The notes under the pieces are model-generated. The model did no database searches, was not told the DNA's origin, and was given only the letters and a program-made list of their open reading frames with translations. A DNA stretch of 64,000 bases from Cryphonectria parasitica EP155. Lineage: Eukaryota > Ascomycota > Sordariomycetes > Diaporthales > Cryphonectriaceae. Made by a program: the position numbers and the translations under genes. The DNA lies in contig NW_024468910.1 in the NCBI RefSeq assembly GCF_011745365.1, positions 1,082,068 to 1,146,067 of the forward strand, given 5' to 3'. Every line of letters begins with the position of its first letter. Within the stretch, counting starts at the first letter, position 1. Positions 37,143 to 46,309 of the stretch are shown here, in pieces.

Positions 37143-37176
37143 TGTTATGACCCATCCAACATGCAGGTCACGAAAC
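37143..37176. mobile_element. LTR-start fragment shared with the solo LTR
   Basis: Thirty-four bases beginning TGTTATGACCCATCC are almost identical to 32,993-33,026, after which the two diverge completely. Either a truncated LTR of the same family or the start of a related family. Confidence 0.5.
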
Positions 37177-37590
37177 CACGAAGGACACCCGAAGTGGACC
37201 CCTCTGAGCCCTACGGACACTCCTGAGCTAGATTAGCACTACGGCGTACTATGGGGTTATTGGTTGCGGAGGATCTTGATTACATACGTCAGTCTGTTCA
37301 ATTAGTTATAAGCAAGCGACAGGCTTTCAAATCCCTCTTGAGACCAAAACAATCGCCCTTGGCTAGATTACATATAAGGCTCAGGCAACATGTAATAGTA
37401 TGTGCGACATGAGAAGTGCTCATTATTCCGAATTTATTTGAACAGAAGATACAACAGCAAATGAGAGGCATGCAAAGATGACTGAGTACTGGCTCGCATC
37501 GCGAATCATATTGTAAACGTGATTATCGAGATTGAAATAATCAAGAAAAGCCATCTCTGTAGCAATCAGCCAAAGCTTTATATGTTAACA
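37177..37590. other. Stretch between LTR fragment and GC-rich island
   Basis: Moderately AT-rich, with no open frame or motif. It may be the remainder of a diverged LTR, as composition is more balanced than the RIP-degraded DNA to the left. Confidence 0.35.
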
Positions 37591-37618
37591 TGTGCGAGGG
37601 CCAGTGAGTCACTGGCCC
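37591..37618 (-). repeat. Candidate terminal inverted repeat, right copy, with 21-bp palindrome
   Basis: TGTGCGAGGGCCAGTGAG then TCACTGGCCC is the near reverse complement of 26,567-26,593. Bases 37,598-37,618 are also a perfect palindrome on their own (10-bp arms around a single G). This marks the abrupt boundary between AT-rich DNA and the GC-rich island to the right. Confidence 0.45.
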
Positions 37619-38206
37619 AGGGCCCGCGCACGGCCCCCAGCTAGCCTCAGCCTTTCTGGCCGTTCGTTCTTCTTTGCTTCCTTCCTTCTGTAGCGTTCCC
37701 TCAATTCAGTTCCTTTCCCATATAACACCATGTCCTGCTTCCAGGTCACTTGATTGCCCTGGTTGCATGATGAATGTGAAGTAAATATGACACTCTCCGA
37801 TACTTATGCAGGAATCCTTGCAAAGTTAATTATCTGGGGCCTGAGCGCTGTGGGTGACAGGCGCTAGCGACGAAAACCCCTGCCAACCCCTGTAAATTCA
37901 GGCCCTCGACTCGGTTAATCCCTGCTTTTTCAGGCCCCCCAGGGGGCCCCTGCAGAGCAGGCGCTGACTTATTAGCAGCATTAGCCAGGGTTAGGGGGCG
38001 GGTTAGGGTCTGAGTTTCGTGGCCCCCCGATAGCAGCCAGCCCGCCGGGCTGGCTGGGCTCCGGATGCTCCGTGTGGTCCGTGCACGCGCCCTCAGGATA
38101 TATCCTCGGATCCTGAGAATTCTTCTGGACCCTCCTCCTTTCTCTTTCTCTTTCTTCCTACAACTATCTGCCACGAACGGCTCGTTTTTCTATCTTGATT
38201 ATGCTC
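37619..38206. other. GC-rich upstream region of the SNF2 gene
   Basis: No gene is supported; the minus-strand frame here is a shadow of GC-rich DNA. Two telomere-type hexamers, TTAGGG at 37,991 and at 38,003, sit 6 bp apart. CT-rich tracts at 38,128-38,160 could be the promoter or 5' UTR of the gene starting at 38,274. Confidence 0.45.
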
Positions 38207-38225
38207 GCACCTATTGGTGCCAACT
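38207..38225. repeat. Palindromic element, copy 1 (5' flank of SNF2 gene)
   Basis: GCACCTATTGGTGCCAAC lies 48 bp upstream of the SNF2 ATG, probably in the 5' UTR. It is a member of the 14-copy family that marks this gene. Confidence 0.8.
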
Positions 38226-38971
38226 TGATTCCCGATACCACAAGGAACTGAACCCACCCGGCCGCCAAGGAAGATGCCGCCCAAGCAGGCGGTCAAGGAG
38301 AAGGCGGCGGCCGCCCCGAAGAGGAAGAGAGCCCCTGCGAAGAAGAAGAAGGGGGGAGGCACAGGCGAGGCCCACGTGGAGGAGGACGAGGATGAGCAGG
38401 GTCAGCCGGGCCCCGCCACCCCTGCCGCTTCCGCCGGCCCCTCCTCGGGATCCGGCATACCCTCCTCGCACATCACGATCACCTTCCCGCCCGGGTATAT
38501 GGAGGGATCACCCAGGAAGCTGCCAGCCGTGCCGGACCTAATCCAGTTCCCGGAGAAGCTGACGAACGCGCAGCTGAAGGCGGAGCTGGCCAGCACCAAG
38601 TCTCTATGCTGGAAGTACGACCTGCTGCTGAACTACGGCTTTCTTCCTATGAACGAGATCTATAATAAGGATGGGACTGCCCTTCGCCTGCCCTGGTGGG
38701 ATGAGAAGCCGGATGCCCTCGCTATGGTCCAGCATGAGTCCCGGGCCCCGACCAAGGATGAGGTCAAGAATAACGCCAATTTTATTGGCAAGAAGTATGC
38801 TGGCGTCACCCTCTTCTACCCGCTGATATCGACAGGCCTGGCGAATGAGCCGCTGGGCGAGGTCCTCGGGCTCCAGGAGGTCCGCTATGTGTATATGCAC
38901 CAGACTTGTGTAGGTAAGTATCAGACCAGGCCTAAGCAAGGACCAGATCCCGGGTATTGGGTCAAGTTGAG

Positions 38972-39176
38972 TTGGCACCGATCGGTGCCAATACCCTCTC
39001 CTTTCCCCCTTTCTCTGGCAGCCCCTGTGCACGGGTGCACGCCTTCTCTTCCTTTCCTTTCCTCCCGAGATGGCACCTATTGGTGCCAATCTCCCCCCCA
39101 AAATCTCCGCCTGGCACCCAGATAGGGCCAGCCAGGACTGTTCTCCCTGCCCTCATCCGCACCCATCGGTGCCAAC
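38972..39176. repeat. Palindromic elements 2-4 (intron 1)
   Basis: Copy 2 (38,972-38,991) is a perfect 20-bp palindrome, TTGGCACCGATCGGTGCCAA. Copy 3 is 39,071-39,089 and copy 4 is 39,159-39,176. The outer arms GAGTTGGCACC (38,969) and GGTGCCAACTC (39,168) are exact reverse complements, so the intron body is itself bounded by an 11-bp inverted repeat. CT-rich DNA lies between copies. Confidence 0.9.
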
Positions 39177-40540
39177 TCTCCCAATATCATCCCTCCTAGG
39201 ACCGCGGACGGTATAGGCTGACCTGCTCCCATCTACAGCTTACAAGTTCTTCGGGCCCCTCTGCAGGGCCAAACTGCTGAAGTTTTGGGGCCACGAGCAC
39301 ACGCAGGCCGACGCGTTCAAGCAGTATACTGAGCTTGTCGAGGGCTTCAGCAACGCCAAGATGCGGTCGATCTGCCGCGGGGTGCTCGAGGACGAGAAGG
39401 AGCCGCTGCAGCTGATCCGGAATGGCGATATTGGCCTGTCCCAGCCCGAAAAGATCAACGTGAACGCCACAGCAAATATGGCGGTGCTGAAGTATCTTGC
39501 CCACTGCCCTACGGGCCTCTTCCCGGACGCTGAGGGCACCAAGCGCTACACCCGCTACAAACCCTCCAAGGATAAGCTATGGGGATTCTCCTTCGACGAC
39601 ATGTTTCGGGGTGTCAGCTCGTACATCGCATGCCTGCGCCAGCGGTTCGCCTCCAACATGACCAGCACCAAGAAGGCAGGCGGCCTGGACTCGATAAAGA
39701 TGCCGATGCTCGGCAAGTCGCGCATCAACTACTACACCAGGGCTACGGCAGCCCAGTACAGCCGCTTCCTCGAAGACGACTCGAACGACATCCCCGAGAA
39801 CCTGGCCGCCCAGTCTGTCGTAACCATAGCCGAGGAGTTCCGCCGCCTACAGAGCAAGCTGCCGCGGGACACAGACCTCGAGAAGACCGGAGAGCTCTAC
39901 GAGCGGCTCTGGCGTCGCACCGGCTTTCTGGCTATGACGGCCAAGTACAACCGGATTAACCGAGCTGCTGCAAGCATAGCCAGGGCAGGCAAAGGAAACC
40001 GCCGCCTGGAGATGCTGGACGCGATGGATAACATTCCCCCCATCGACTGCCGCAGCGTCCTTGCTCTTGTAAACGAGATCTACAACCGTGGCCTGCTCGC
40101 GAGACCTACTGTTACCATGATCGAGAACGAGCTCGTATACGAGACGTTCCAGGCCCTGCTGACTGACACCATCAGCATCGAGCAGTACATGGCGACGCGT
40201 GAGCGAGATGGCGATCTCCTGGAGGAGGCTGTCAGCGGGTGCCTGGTGGACACGGAGCAGACAGCCCGGATGCGAGCAGAGGGCGTCCCGGCCGCCGAGA
40301 TCTACAGGCAACAACTAGTCGAGTGCCACGCCCTGCTGGGACTCCTGCCGGCAAGACTGCCTGCCGAGGTCACATTCGTCGAGGCGCTGAAGGGCCTGAG
40401 CATGTACGCAGAGGGCATGGAAGGCAATGAGAAGTACACCGACCTGCGCCTCTGCTGGGACCTAGATGAAGAAGGAAAGGCCAGCACACGTTCGCCCTGA
40501 AGCCCTTCCAGGTTGTAGGTGAGTTGAATCCTGCCCTGGG

Positions 40541-40596
40541 TTGGCACCTATCGGTGCTAATTCCCCCCTGGCTCCTCCGCACCCATCGGTGCCAAC
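40541..40596. repeat. Palindromic elements 5-6 (intron 2)
   Basis: TTGGCACCTATCGGTGCTAA at 40,541-40,560 and GCACCCATCGGTGCCAAC at 40,579-40,596, inside the 103-nt intron 40,519-40,621. The left arm of copy 5 and right arm of copy 6 are complementary. A branch-point-like ctactaat follows before the acceptor cag. Confidence 0.9.
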
Positions 40597-41050
40597 TCCC
40601 CTCTACTAATATATTTCCCAGATGTCTTCGCGCTGCGCATAATGGTCAAGAGTGCTATGCAGGGTGCCCTGCTTGCTAATAAGGTCGGGACTGGGAAGAC
40701 GCTGGTCTTTATGGCAGAGCGGTACGAGTTTATCAAAGAGCGCCTGAGGAGCCTGGACAAGCACGGTTTCGACGAGGATAACGACTGCTCATCAGAACTG
40801 CCCTCGACCATTCCGACTATGCTCATAGCGCCTGCCAACCTGGTCGAGCAGCACTTTAACGAGATCTCGCGTTACTTCCCTGCCGATACTTTCAAAGTGC
40901 GCTGCTTCCACAGGTCGACGAGCAACACGAGCCATAATCCTGCAATGCAGCAGGCCGTTATGACATCTAAACAGCTATAGGCCGAGATGGAGGTGGCTGT
41001 CGTGCAGGCAAAGACGTCTCTGGTATGCAAATAAAGCGCCTGAGGGGGAG

Positions 41051-41114
41051 TTGGCACCCATCGGTGCCGATTTATCCCCCCCTTTTCCCCTTCCTCGCAT
41101 CTATCGGTGCCAAC
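41051..41114. repeat. Palindromic elements 7-8 (intron 3)
   Basis: TTGGCACCCATCGGTGCCGA at 41,051-41,070 and GCATCTATCGGTGCCAAC at 41,097-41,114, separated by a C/T-rich tract, inside the 129-nt intron 41,023-41,151. Confidence 0.9.
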
Positions 41115-42906
41115 TTACCCTTAAGCATTACTGACGCCCTGTTTCCGACAGAATATGCGCAAGATCTGGATCTTCTTATACTCGACGACTGTTTTTCGCC
41201 TGCTCAGAAAGGAATGGGGAATGACTTATGTTATCGATAAAACTAGGTTGCCCTATGATCACGGCATATGGGAGCTCGATACACATGATATCAGCCCTAG
41301 CTACGACGAAGGCCAGATCACTCTGATCTGCAAGACGGTCGAGGCCGCGTATTCGGGCTCTGTCTATCCGCTACCCGTGCCTCCAACCGTGCCTGACCCA
41401 GACGAAGAGAACGACCCCGCCTACTAGGACCTAGAGCAGGCGGCTATGGCAGATACTGACAATGCTGCCCCAGGCCCTGCAGAAGAGGGCGGCAGAGCTG
41501 CGGCAGAGGCAGATGTCGCCGAGGTTCGCGAGGTTCCTACAAGTGTCTGCAACCGTCTCTTGAAAGAGTGGCTGGAGGCCGGCAATCCCACTATGCGCGA
41601 TGTTGATGGCAAACAGGTCCAGATGCAACCCAGGTTCTACCGCAGGTACTGTATGACCCGTTTTCCAGAGGGGTTTTACTTCCAGCATATCATCCTGGAC
41701 GAGTGCTATACCGTGTGCAATTACAATACCGGATGGTCGCGTGCAGTCCGTATGATGATCTGCGCTGCCTACAAGGATCGGCCCGATGCCGATACCAACC
41801 CTGCCTCGTTGGTCATGGTCTCGGCAACCCCAGCAATTAATTAGCTATCGGACTACTTCGGGCTGGCTGGTCTTTTCTAGGAGAATATGAACCTGCCCTG
41901 CCTGGGTTCCTGCTTTAAACCAGAGTCGCCGCTGGATAAGGATGGTTGTCTGCAGGGGCTCTCTGACCGCATCAGCGACATACGCAAGAAGGAACTGAGC
42001 GATGCTGCTGCCTCTTGAGGATGGGAGTGGTGGTCGCTGATGCTCACCCACCGATACCGCGACGAGACCCGGGACCTTGTCCGCAAGATCCTCAAGTGTC
42101 TCGGCATGCGCCGCGGCATGAACACGATCACCTATCTCCCCGACTATGCGGACGGAACACCATGGCTTGTCTGTCCCGGCGACGGTATCCCCCCGCACTA
42201 TGTCGAGACTTATGAGGTAGGGCACACTATACTGAAGCCAGCGGTGGATCAGTGTATGAACCAGCATTTCCGCAATTTGGCTATAGGCGAGGATGAGGAC
42301 GCAGGCACTCATGAGTACATGGTGACTCTGCCCGGGACTGGAGGCATTTCTCAGCAGGAGACGAAAGTCGTCGAGGTAGTCGTGGATACCACCGATAAGG
42401 ATGACGACGACACCGGAGCCCGCTTGGACGGAGGCCTGTTGCGTGTCCTTATAATCGCCTCGATCTGTTGGCTGAGCTACGAGGCCATGACCTGCGAGGA
42501 CTATGTGGGTGCCTGCAGTGAAGAGGACGCTATGATGGACCTGGTCGCTGCTGATGAGGCGGGCGACTCCGAGTCTGCCAAACGGGCCAAGGCCCGTGAG
42601 ACTACTGCACAGAGGGTGCGCGGCCAGGATGGCGGACCAGTTACTTTCGGCGCCGAGCACACAGAGGCTGTCCTCCAAGGCACGGGCGATTCGGGCCTCT
42701 CGTACCTTCAGCTGCTCGGCTATGGCGACAACCCCTTCGACTTCATCCCTACAGAGCGCAAGGCTGTCTTGAGCCGCGTTTTGTGCAAGTCACCGATCAA
42801 TACATGCGTGCTGGAGATCGTCGCCCAACGCGCTGCTAAAGGCGAGAGGACCCTTGTGATGGTGGCCACCCTGTGGGAGCAGCTGTAAGTACTAACTCGG
42901 ATAAGG

Positions 42907-43070
42907 TTGGCACCGATCGGGTGCCAACTTCTCTTTTATTTTCCCGCTATTCCCCCGAGTTGGCACCCATCGGTGCCAATTACCCTTTATTTTCCCGCTA
43001 TTTCCCCCCAGATGGCACCTATTGGTGCCAACTCCCTTTTTACCCCCTGTTCGCACCGATGGGTGCCAAC
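42907..43070. repeat. Palindromic elements 9-12 (intron 4)
   Basis: Four copies at 42,907-42,927, 42,960-42,979, 43,013-43,031 and 43,053-43,070 inside the 224-nt intron 42,885-43,108. They are spaced about 40-53 bp apart by near-identical CCCTTTATTTTCCCGCTAT-like spacers, so this intron looks like two tandem units of the two-copy block in introns 2 and 3. Confidence 0.9.
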
Positions 43071-44150
43071 TCCTCCTTCTTTATAGTTCCGAGCTGACAA
43101 AATCGTAGGCTGTTGGTTGCTATCCTCGAGAAAGCCTGCCTGTCGGTCGTCTCTATCCGTGCAGTGATGACAGCAGCAGAAAAGTCTGCTGCCATTGCTA
43201 AATTTAACGATCCCGGCTCCAATCTCAACGTCATGGTGCTCAACCAGCGCTGTGGCTCGGCAGGCCTAAACCTGCACTACTGCTGTAACTATGGCATCCA
43301 GTTGCAGTACCCTTGGAACTTCGGCACAGCGGGTCAGATGCGGGGGCGGGTCGTCCGCGTCGGGCAGACCAAGCCCGTCACCTAGACTGTGCTGCGCACC
43401 TCGGATTCTATCTACGACTTTCAGGAGTATAAGGCCGCGGCCAAGGAGGTCTAGTCTCTGGTTACAGAGCTGCAGTTCCCAGAGTGGCTTGAGGAGTACT
43501 CAGGGCTGCGTACACTCGTGGCATACGATGTCCTGCGGGTCATGTGGAGCCAGCCGTTCAATCGGTTTACCTGGGAGAAGATATACCCTGTGGATATTCA
43601 GGACTTCAACTCGGTGGAGACCCGCATGTTCGGCAAGTTCTACCGGCTGCTGTCCAGATTCTTGCTGAGCATCGATCCTAGCGAGATCGACAAGGAGGAC
43701 CTCTACAGCCTTCTCGCGGGCCTGGATCGGTTCTTAGATGTTTTGCCTTTCGTATATGCGGAGATATGCGAGAAGGAGGGAACGTCGGACGATGACGAGC
43801 TGAGCTTCGAATACCTGAGGGATATGATCGCGAGCTGCCAGGATGAGTGGGTCAGCAAGAAGCGCAAGGGATTTGCGACGCACGAGTTCGGCAGTGTCAG
43901 CAAGAAGCGCAAGGTGGTCGATCATGTGGCTGAAGAGGCCAAGAGGGAGGAGAAGGCTGAGAAGGCCGAGAAGGCCAGGAAGGCTCGCGCCGCTAAGAAG
44001 AAGAAGAAGGAGGCTGCGGCCGAGGTTGCTACGGAGACCTCGGAGTACCAGCCGGACGAGAGCAGCAGCACCAGCAGTGATTCTGCAGGACCCCCCTCCC
44101 CCACCCCTACCGGCACATCGTTGTCGGCGCCTGACTCGCTGGAGGTATGA

Positions 44151-44307
44151 TTCTATGCTGTCTATGCTGGCTGCTCTGTTGGATGGTAGAATCTTTGCGC
44201 TGTTTTTTTCGTTAGTTCATATCTAAGTCCGCACAAAGGCGCGGGCGAGGCCCATAACCTGGGCCGTTTAGATACCCAATCGATGCTTTCCCTGTATTGG
44301 CCTTAGG
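44151..44307. other. 3' flank of the SNF2 gene
   Basis: Presumed 3' UTR. A T-rich stretch at 44,203-44,222 follows the stop codon. No separate gene. Confidence 0.4.
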
Positions 44308-44365
44308 TGACATCGATAGGTGCCAAATTCCTTATTTACCCCTCAACACTCATCGATGCCAACTC
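44308..44365. repeat. Palindromic elements 13-14 (between SNF2 and DUF3716 genes)
   Basis: Two decayed copies: TGACATCGATAGGTGCCAAA at 44,308 and CACTCATCGATGCCAACTC at 44,347. They keep the pair spacing and CT-rich spacer of the intronic pairs, but lie in the convergent intergenic region. Confidence 0.75.
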
Positions 44366-44491
44366 AACATGCCTAAGGTTACGATACGCTAGAATCAGTC
44401 CTCCTTTAGAATGGCTGCTCGGCCCGCTAGGTATCAGCAAGATCCCAAGTAGAAAGAAAAACAAGACAAGATGGTGGCGATTGCTTATTAT

Positions 44492-44996
44492 CTACCGACC
44501 GATTCTACCATCACAGTTCTTCTCCTCCACGATGCCTACATTCTCGAAGAAGTTGCAAGCCCCACAACCTAGCTCCTCCTTCCCAGGCACTATGAAGCAT
44601 CCATACAGCATGCCCCGCTCATGCCACTCCTCTCGACAATTCTTGCACTTCTGCACCGTCACGCCTCGGCTCTGTATCAGGAGGCCACGCAGTGCACACT
44701 CATCATTCAGGAAGATCTTTACATGGTCCTTGATATCGGTGTCTGCACCGATGTAGACGTGCACATCTCTGGCAGGCATGCTAAGCAGCCGGGTAATGAT
44801 TTCCTGCGATACCGTGTTAGAATTCTTTCCTACGGGGCATGTGTGATTGACTTACATTGTCCTTGTACCTTTCCTAAAGGTAGGCCTGAATCACGGGGTC
44901 GGAGAGCTTGAACCTCCACTTGGCATACGCGGGGTGGGTATTGCCCTGATCGACGGCCTTCTCGGCGAAGATGATTTTGATCGTAGCGATATTCAT
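44492..44996 (-). pseudogene. DUF3716-like zinc-binding protein, one in-frame TAG
   Basis: Proposed exons 44,996-44,856 and 44,803-44,492, joined by a 52-nt GT-AG intron in phase 0, giving 150 residues. The N-terminus reads MNIATIKIIFAEKAVDQ and then YAKWRFKLSDPVIQAYL. A TAG at 44,876-44,874 interrupts where CAG would give Gln (AYL-x-ERYKDN). Exon 2 has the Cys array KCKNCREEW, YGCFIVPG and GCGACNFF after 'CALRGLLIQSRGV'. This is the arrangement I know from the fungal DUF3716 family, often found as short zinc-ribbon-like proteins of unknown role. The gene converges on the SNF2 gene and shares its GC-rich character and TAG-type damage. The stop at codon 41 suggests a recent loss. Confidence 0.62.
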
Positions 44997-45004
44997 TTTC
45001 TAAA

Positions 45005-45105
45005 TTTTTTTTTTTTTTTTTTGGCAGAATTAGCATTCGAACTCATGACCTTCTTGAAATAATTAATCAAAGTTGCTCGCCCTGCCGACTGAGCTACACT
45101 TGTAA
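45005..45105 (-). mobile_element. tRNA-derived SINE-like sequence with poly(A)
   Basis: On the minus strand a box-A-like TAGCTCAGTCGGCAGGGC is followed by a degenerate arm, box-B-like GAGTTCGAATGC and an 18-base A run (the T run at 45,005-45,022 on the plus strand). The acceptor ends do not pair and the anticodon loop is unclear, so this is not a functional tRNA gene. The internal Pol III promoter plus poly(A) is the form of a tRNA-derived retroposed element. Confidence 0.55.
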
Positions 45106-45685
45106 TACCACACTTGTGGTCGGTGAAGAAAGATGTATTGTTTGATCCTATATGCTCAACAACATATGCAGAGTTGTGGCAATATGCTTCCCTCTATACC
45201 CACAATAGCAACTCGCACCATAAGAGAACGAAAATGACAATCAAATCGAGCCATGCAACAGCAATTCACAAAACAAAGTATCATCGCGCCTCAGTTGATA
45301 AAGGTCCCATATGGGTAGAATCGTTATGGGCTTTGGGCTTTGCTACTGCAATGTTCGTCAGCGCAATTGGAATGCTTTTCATACTGCCACGAGCACCAAG
45401 TAAACTTTTTATAAAAGGTCCTAATACGACCGCCTATCACTAACTGCACGGATGATATTGACATATATGGCTTGTATATCCATCCATGTAGCTCGAGGCC
45501 TTAGTTCTTCAAGTGCTGTGCTGAATGTTGGTTCCTAATAATTAGTTTCCTAGGATTCACTGTTCCTGTGATCTATTTTATGACCTGCATAAGTTATGAT
45601 TTTCGGAAAGGGGGTATTCCCTCAAATTCCTTTGTTAGATCCAGGCTCTATTTCTGTATCTATAGAGCTCTAGTGTATTCTAACC
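45106..45685. other. Intergenic, weak open frame
   Basis: A plus-strand frame to 45,443 with an ATG at 45,234 ends in a hydrophobic segment (LWALGFATAMFVSAIGMLF) that could be a membrane helix. It is short, lacks support and is not called. The rest is 3' flank of the minus-strand gene. Confidence 0.3.
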
Positions 45686-46309
45686 TTATGAGCGAAGTTT
45701 ATTAACCAGCCAGACCCCGAAACTACCATACAGCCATACTAGCATTGATTCTCCGAACGACCCTCCAGAAAGCATATGCATTACGCACAATGCAACTGCT
45801 ACAGCGTATGGGGCCGAAGAGCTTTCCTGTCTAAGGGGAACATAGAGTACATAAGCTGTACTTTTCCCGTCCCAGCTAGGAGATATGTCGCTTAAGTGCT
45901 TTCCTTAACGAAAACAAGATTAGAAGACAATTTTAATAGGTTTCTAGAAATAGTCTCTACTTACCTTCAAAGTCTTTGACTTTTTTGACAAGCGATTCGG
46001 GAATTGTCTTATTATACTTTTCGACAATAGAATGTGTGATCACAGGATCCACATTGTTCTCTAAGCTGGTTTCAGCTGCTGTTGTAGATATGTTAGAACA
46101 ACATGTGTTAAAAATACATGATGAAACTACTTGCCATTGTGTCGCCGGAGAAGCGCTAGCTGGTCTAGACTCAAAAAGCCGCCTTGTTGGAGTTGGTCAA
46201 GGTCTTTCCCGTATATCACAAGCTTGTAGGCTTTGTTCGACTTGATATTGGTTTGGTCTTGTCCTTGAAGCAAGGCCTTCAAGATTGATGCCAAAGCTTT
46301 CAAATCCAT
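45686..46309 (-). CDS. Hypothetical protein, three exons, 168 aa, with a GC-AG intron
   Basis: Exons 46,309-46,135, 46,078-45,965 and 45,903-45,686 join in frame with no stops. The first begins MDLKALASILKALLQGQD and ends LALLRRHN. Intron 1 (46,134-46,079) has the rare GC donor, G|GCAAGT, with a branch-point-like ctaac and a cag acceptor. Exon 2 reads SLENNVDPVITHSIVEKYNK and KKVKDFEG. Exon 3 reads HLSDISPSWDGKSTAYVLYV and ends in a hydrophobic tail (AVALCVMHMLSG, MLVWLYGSFGVWLVNKLRS) that could be one or two membrane-anchoring helices. No known domain. Codon use is normal, with no RIP damage. Confidence 0.62.

Larger units (their letters stand above)
38274..44150 (+). pseudogene. SNF2-family helicase-like ATPase gene, five exons, broken by stops
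   Basis: Proposed exons: 38,274-38,913, 39,239-40,518, 40,622-41,022, 41,152-42,884 and 43,109-44,150. All junctions are GT-AG and frame-compatible. The N-terminus is Lys/Ala-rich with an NLS-like KRKRAPAKKKK. Exon 3 carries motif I, GALLANKVGTGKT, after LKPFQVV. Exon 4 has motif II, HIILDECYTV, and motif III, MVSATPAIN. Exon 5 has GSAGLNLHYC and QMRGRVVRVGQ (motifs V-VI), then SKKRKVVD, a second NLS-like patch. SNF2 proteins use ATP to move along DNA and remodel chromatin. In-frame stops lie at 40,978, 41,425, 41,842, 41,878, 43,383 and 43,452 (all TAG) and 42,016 (TGA). Just before intron 2 the frame must shift by 2 nt (an extra CA near 40,485). The gene is therefore probably non-functional, though otherwise well preserved and GC-rich. 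Confidence 0.82.

Noticed and set aside
26567..37618. A Starship-type giant element
   Set aside because: No tyrosine-recombinase captain gene (DUF3435-like) could be found near either end, and the ends show inverted repeats, which Starships do not need.
37830..38174. 114-codon minus-strand frame upstream of the SNF2 gene
   Set aside because: It lies in the presumed promoter or 5' UTR, has no domain and depends on GC-rich composition.
38211..38471. Long open frames antisense to the SNF2 exons (also 38,604-39,101, 39,847-40,314 and 41,845-42,678 minus)
   Set aside because: GC-rich coding DNA has few stops in the other frames. These lack domains and conflict with the helicase motifs on the plus strand.
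40978..43454. UAG as a sense codon or programmed readthrough in the SNF2 gene
   Set aside because: Neighbouring genes (ASH1-type, JmjC-SET, Ulp1-like) have no internal TAG, a TGA and a frameshift are also present, and C-to-T damage explains every site.
45023..45105. Functional tRNA gene
   Set aside because: The acceptor stem does not pair, the anticodon arm is unclear, and a poly(A) tail follows, which fits a retroposed copy.
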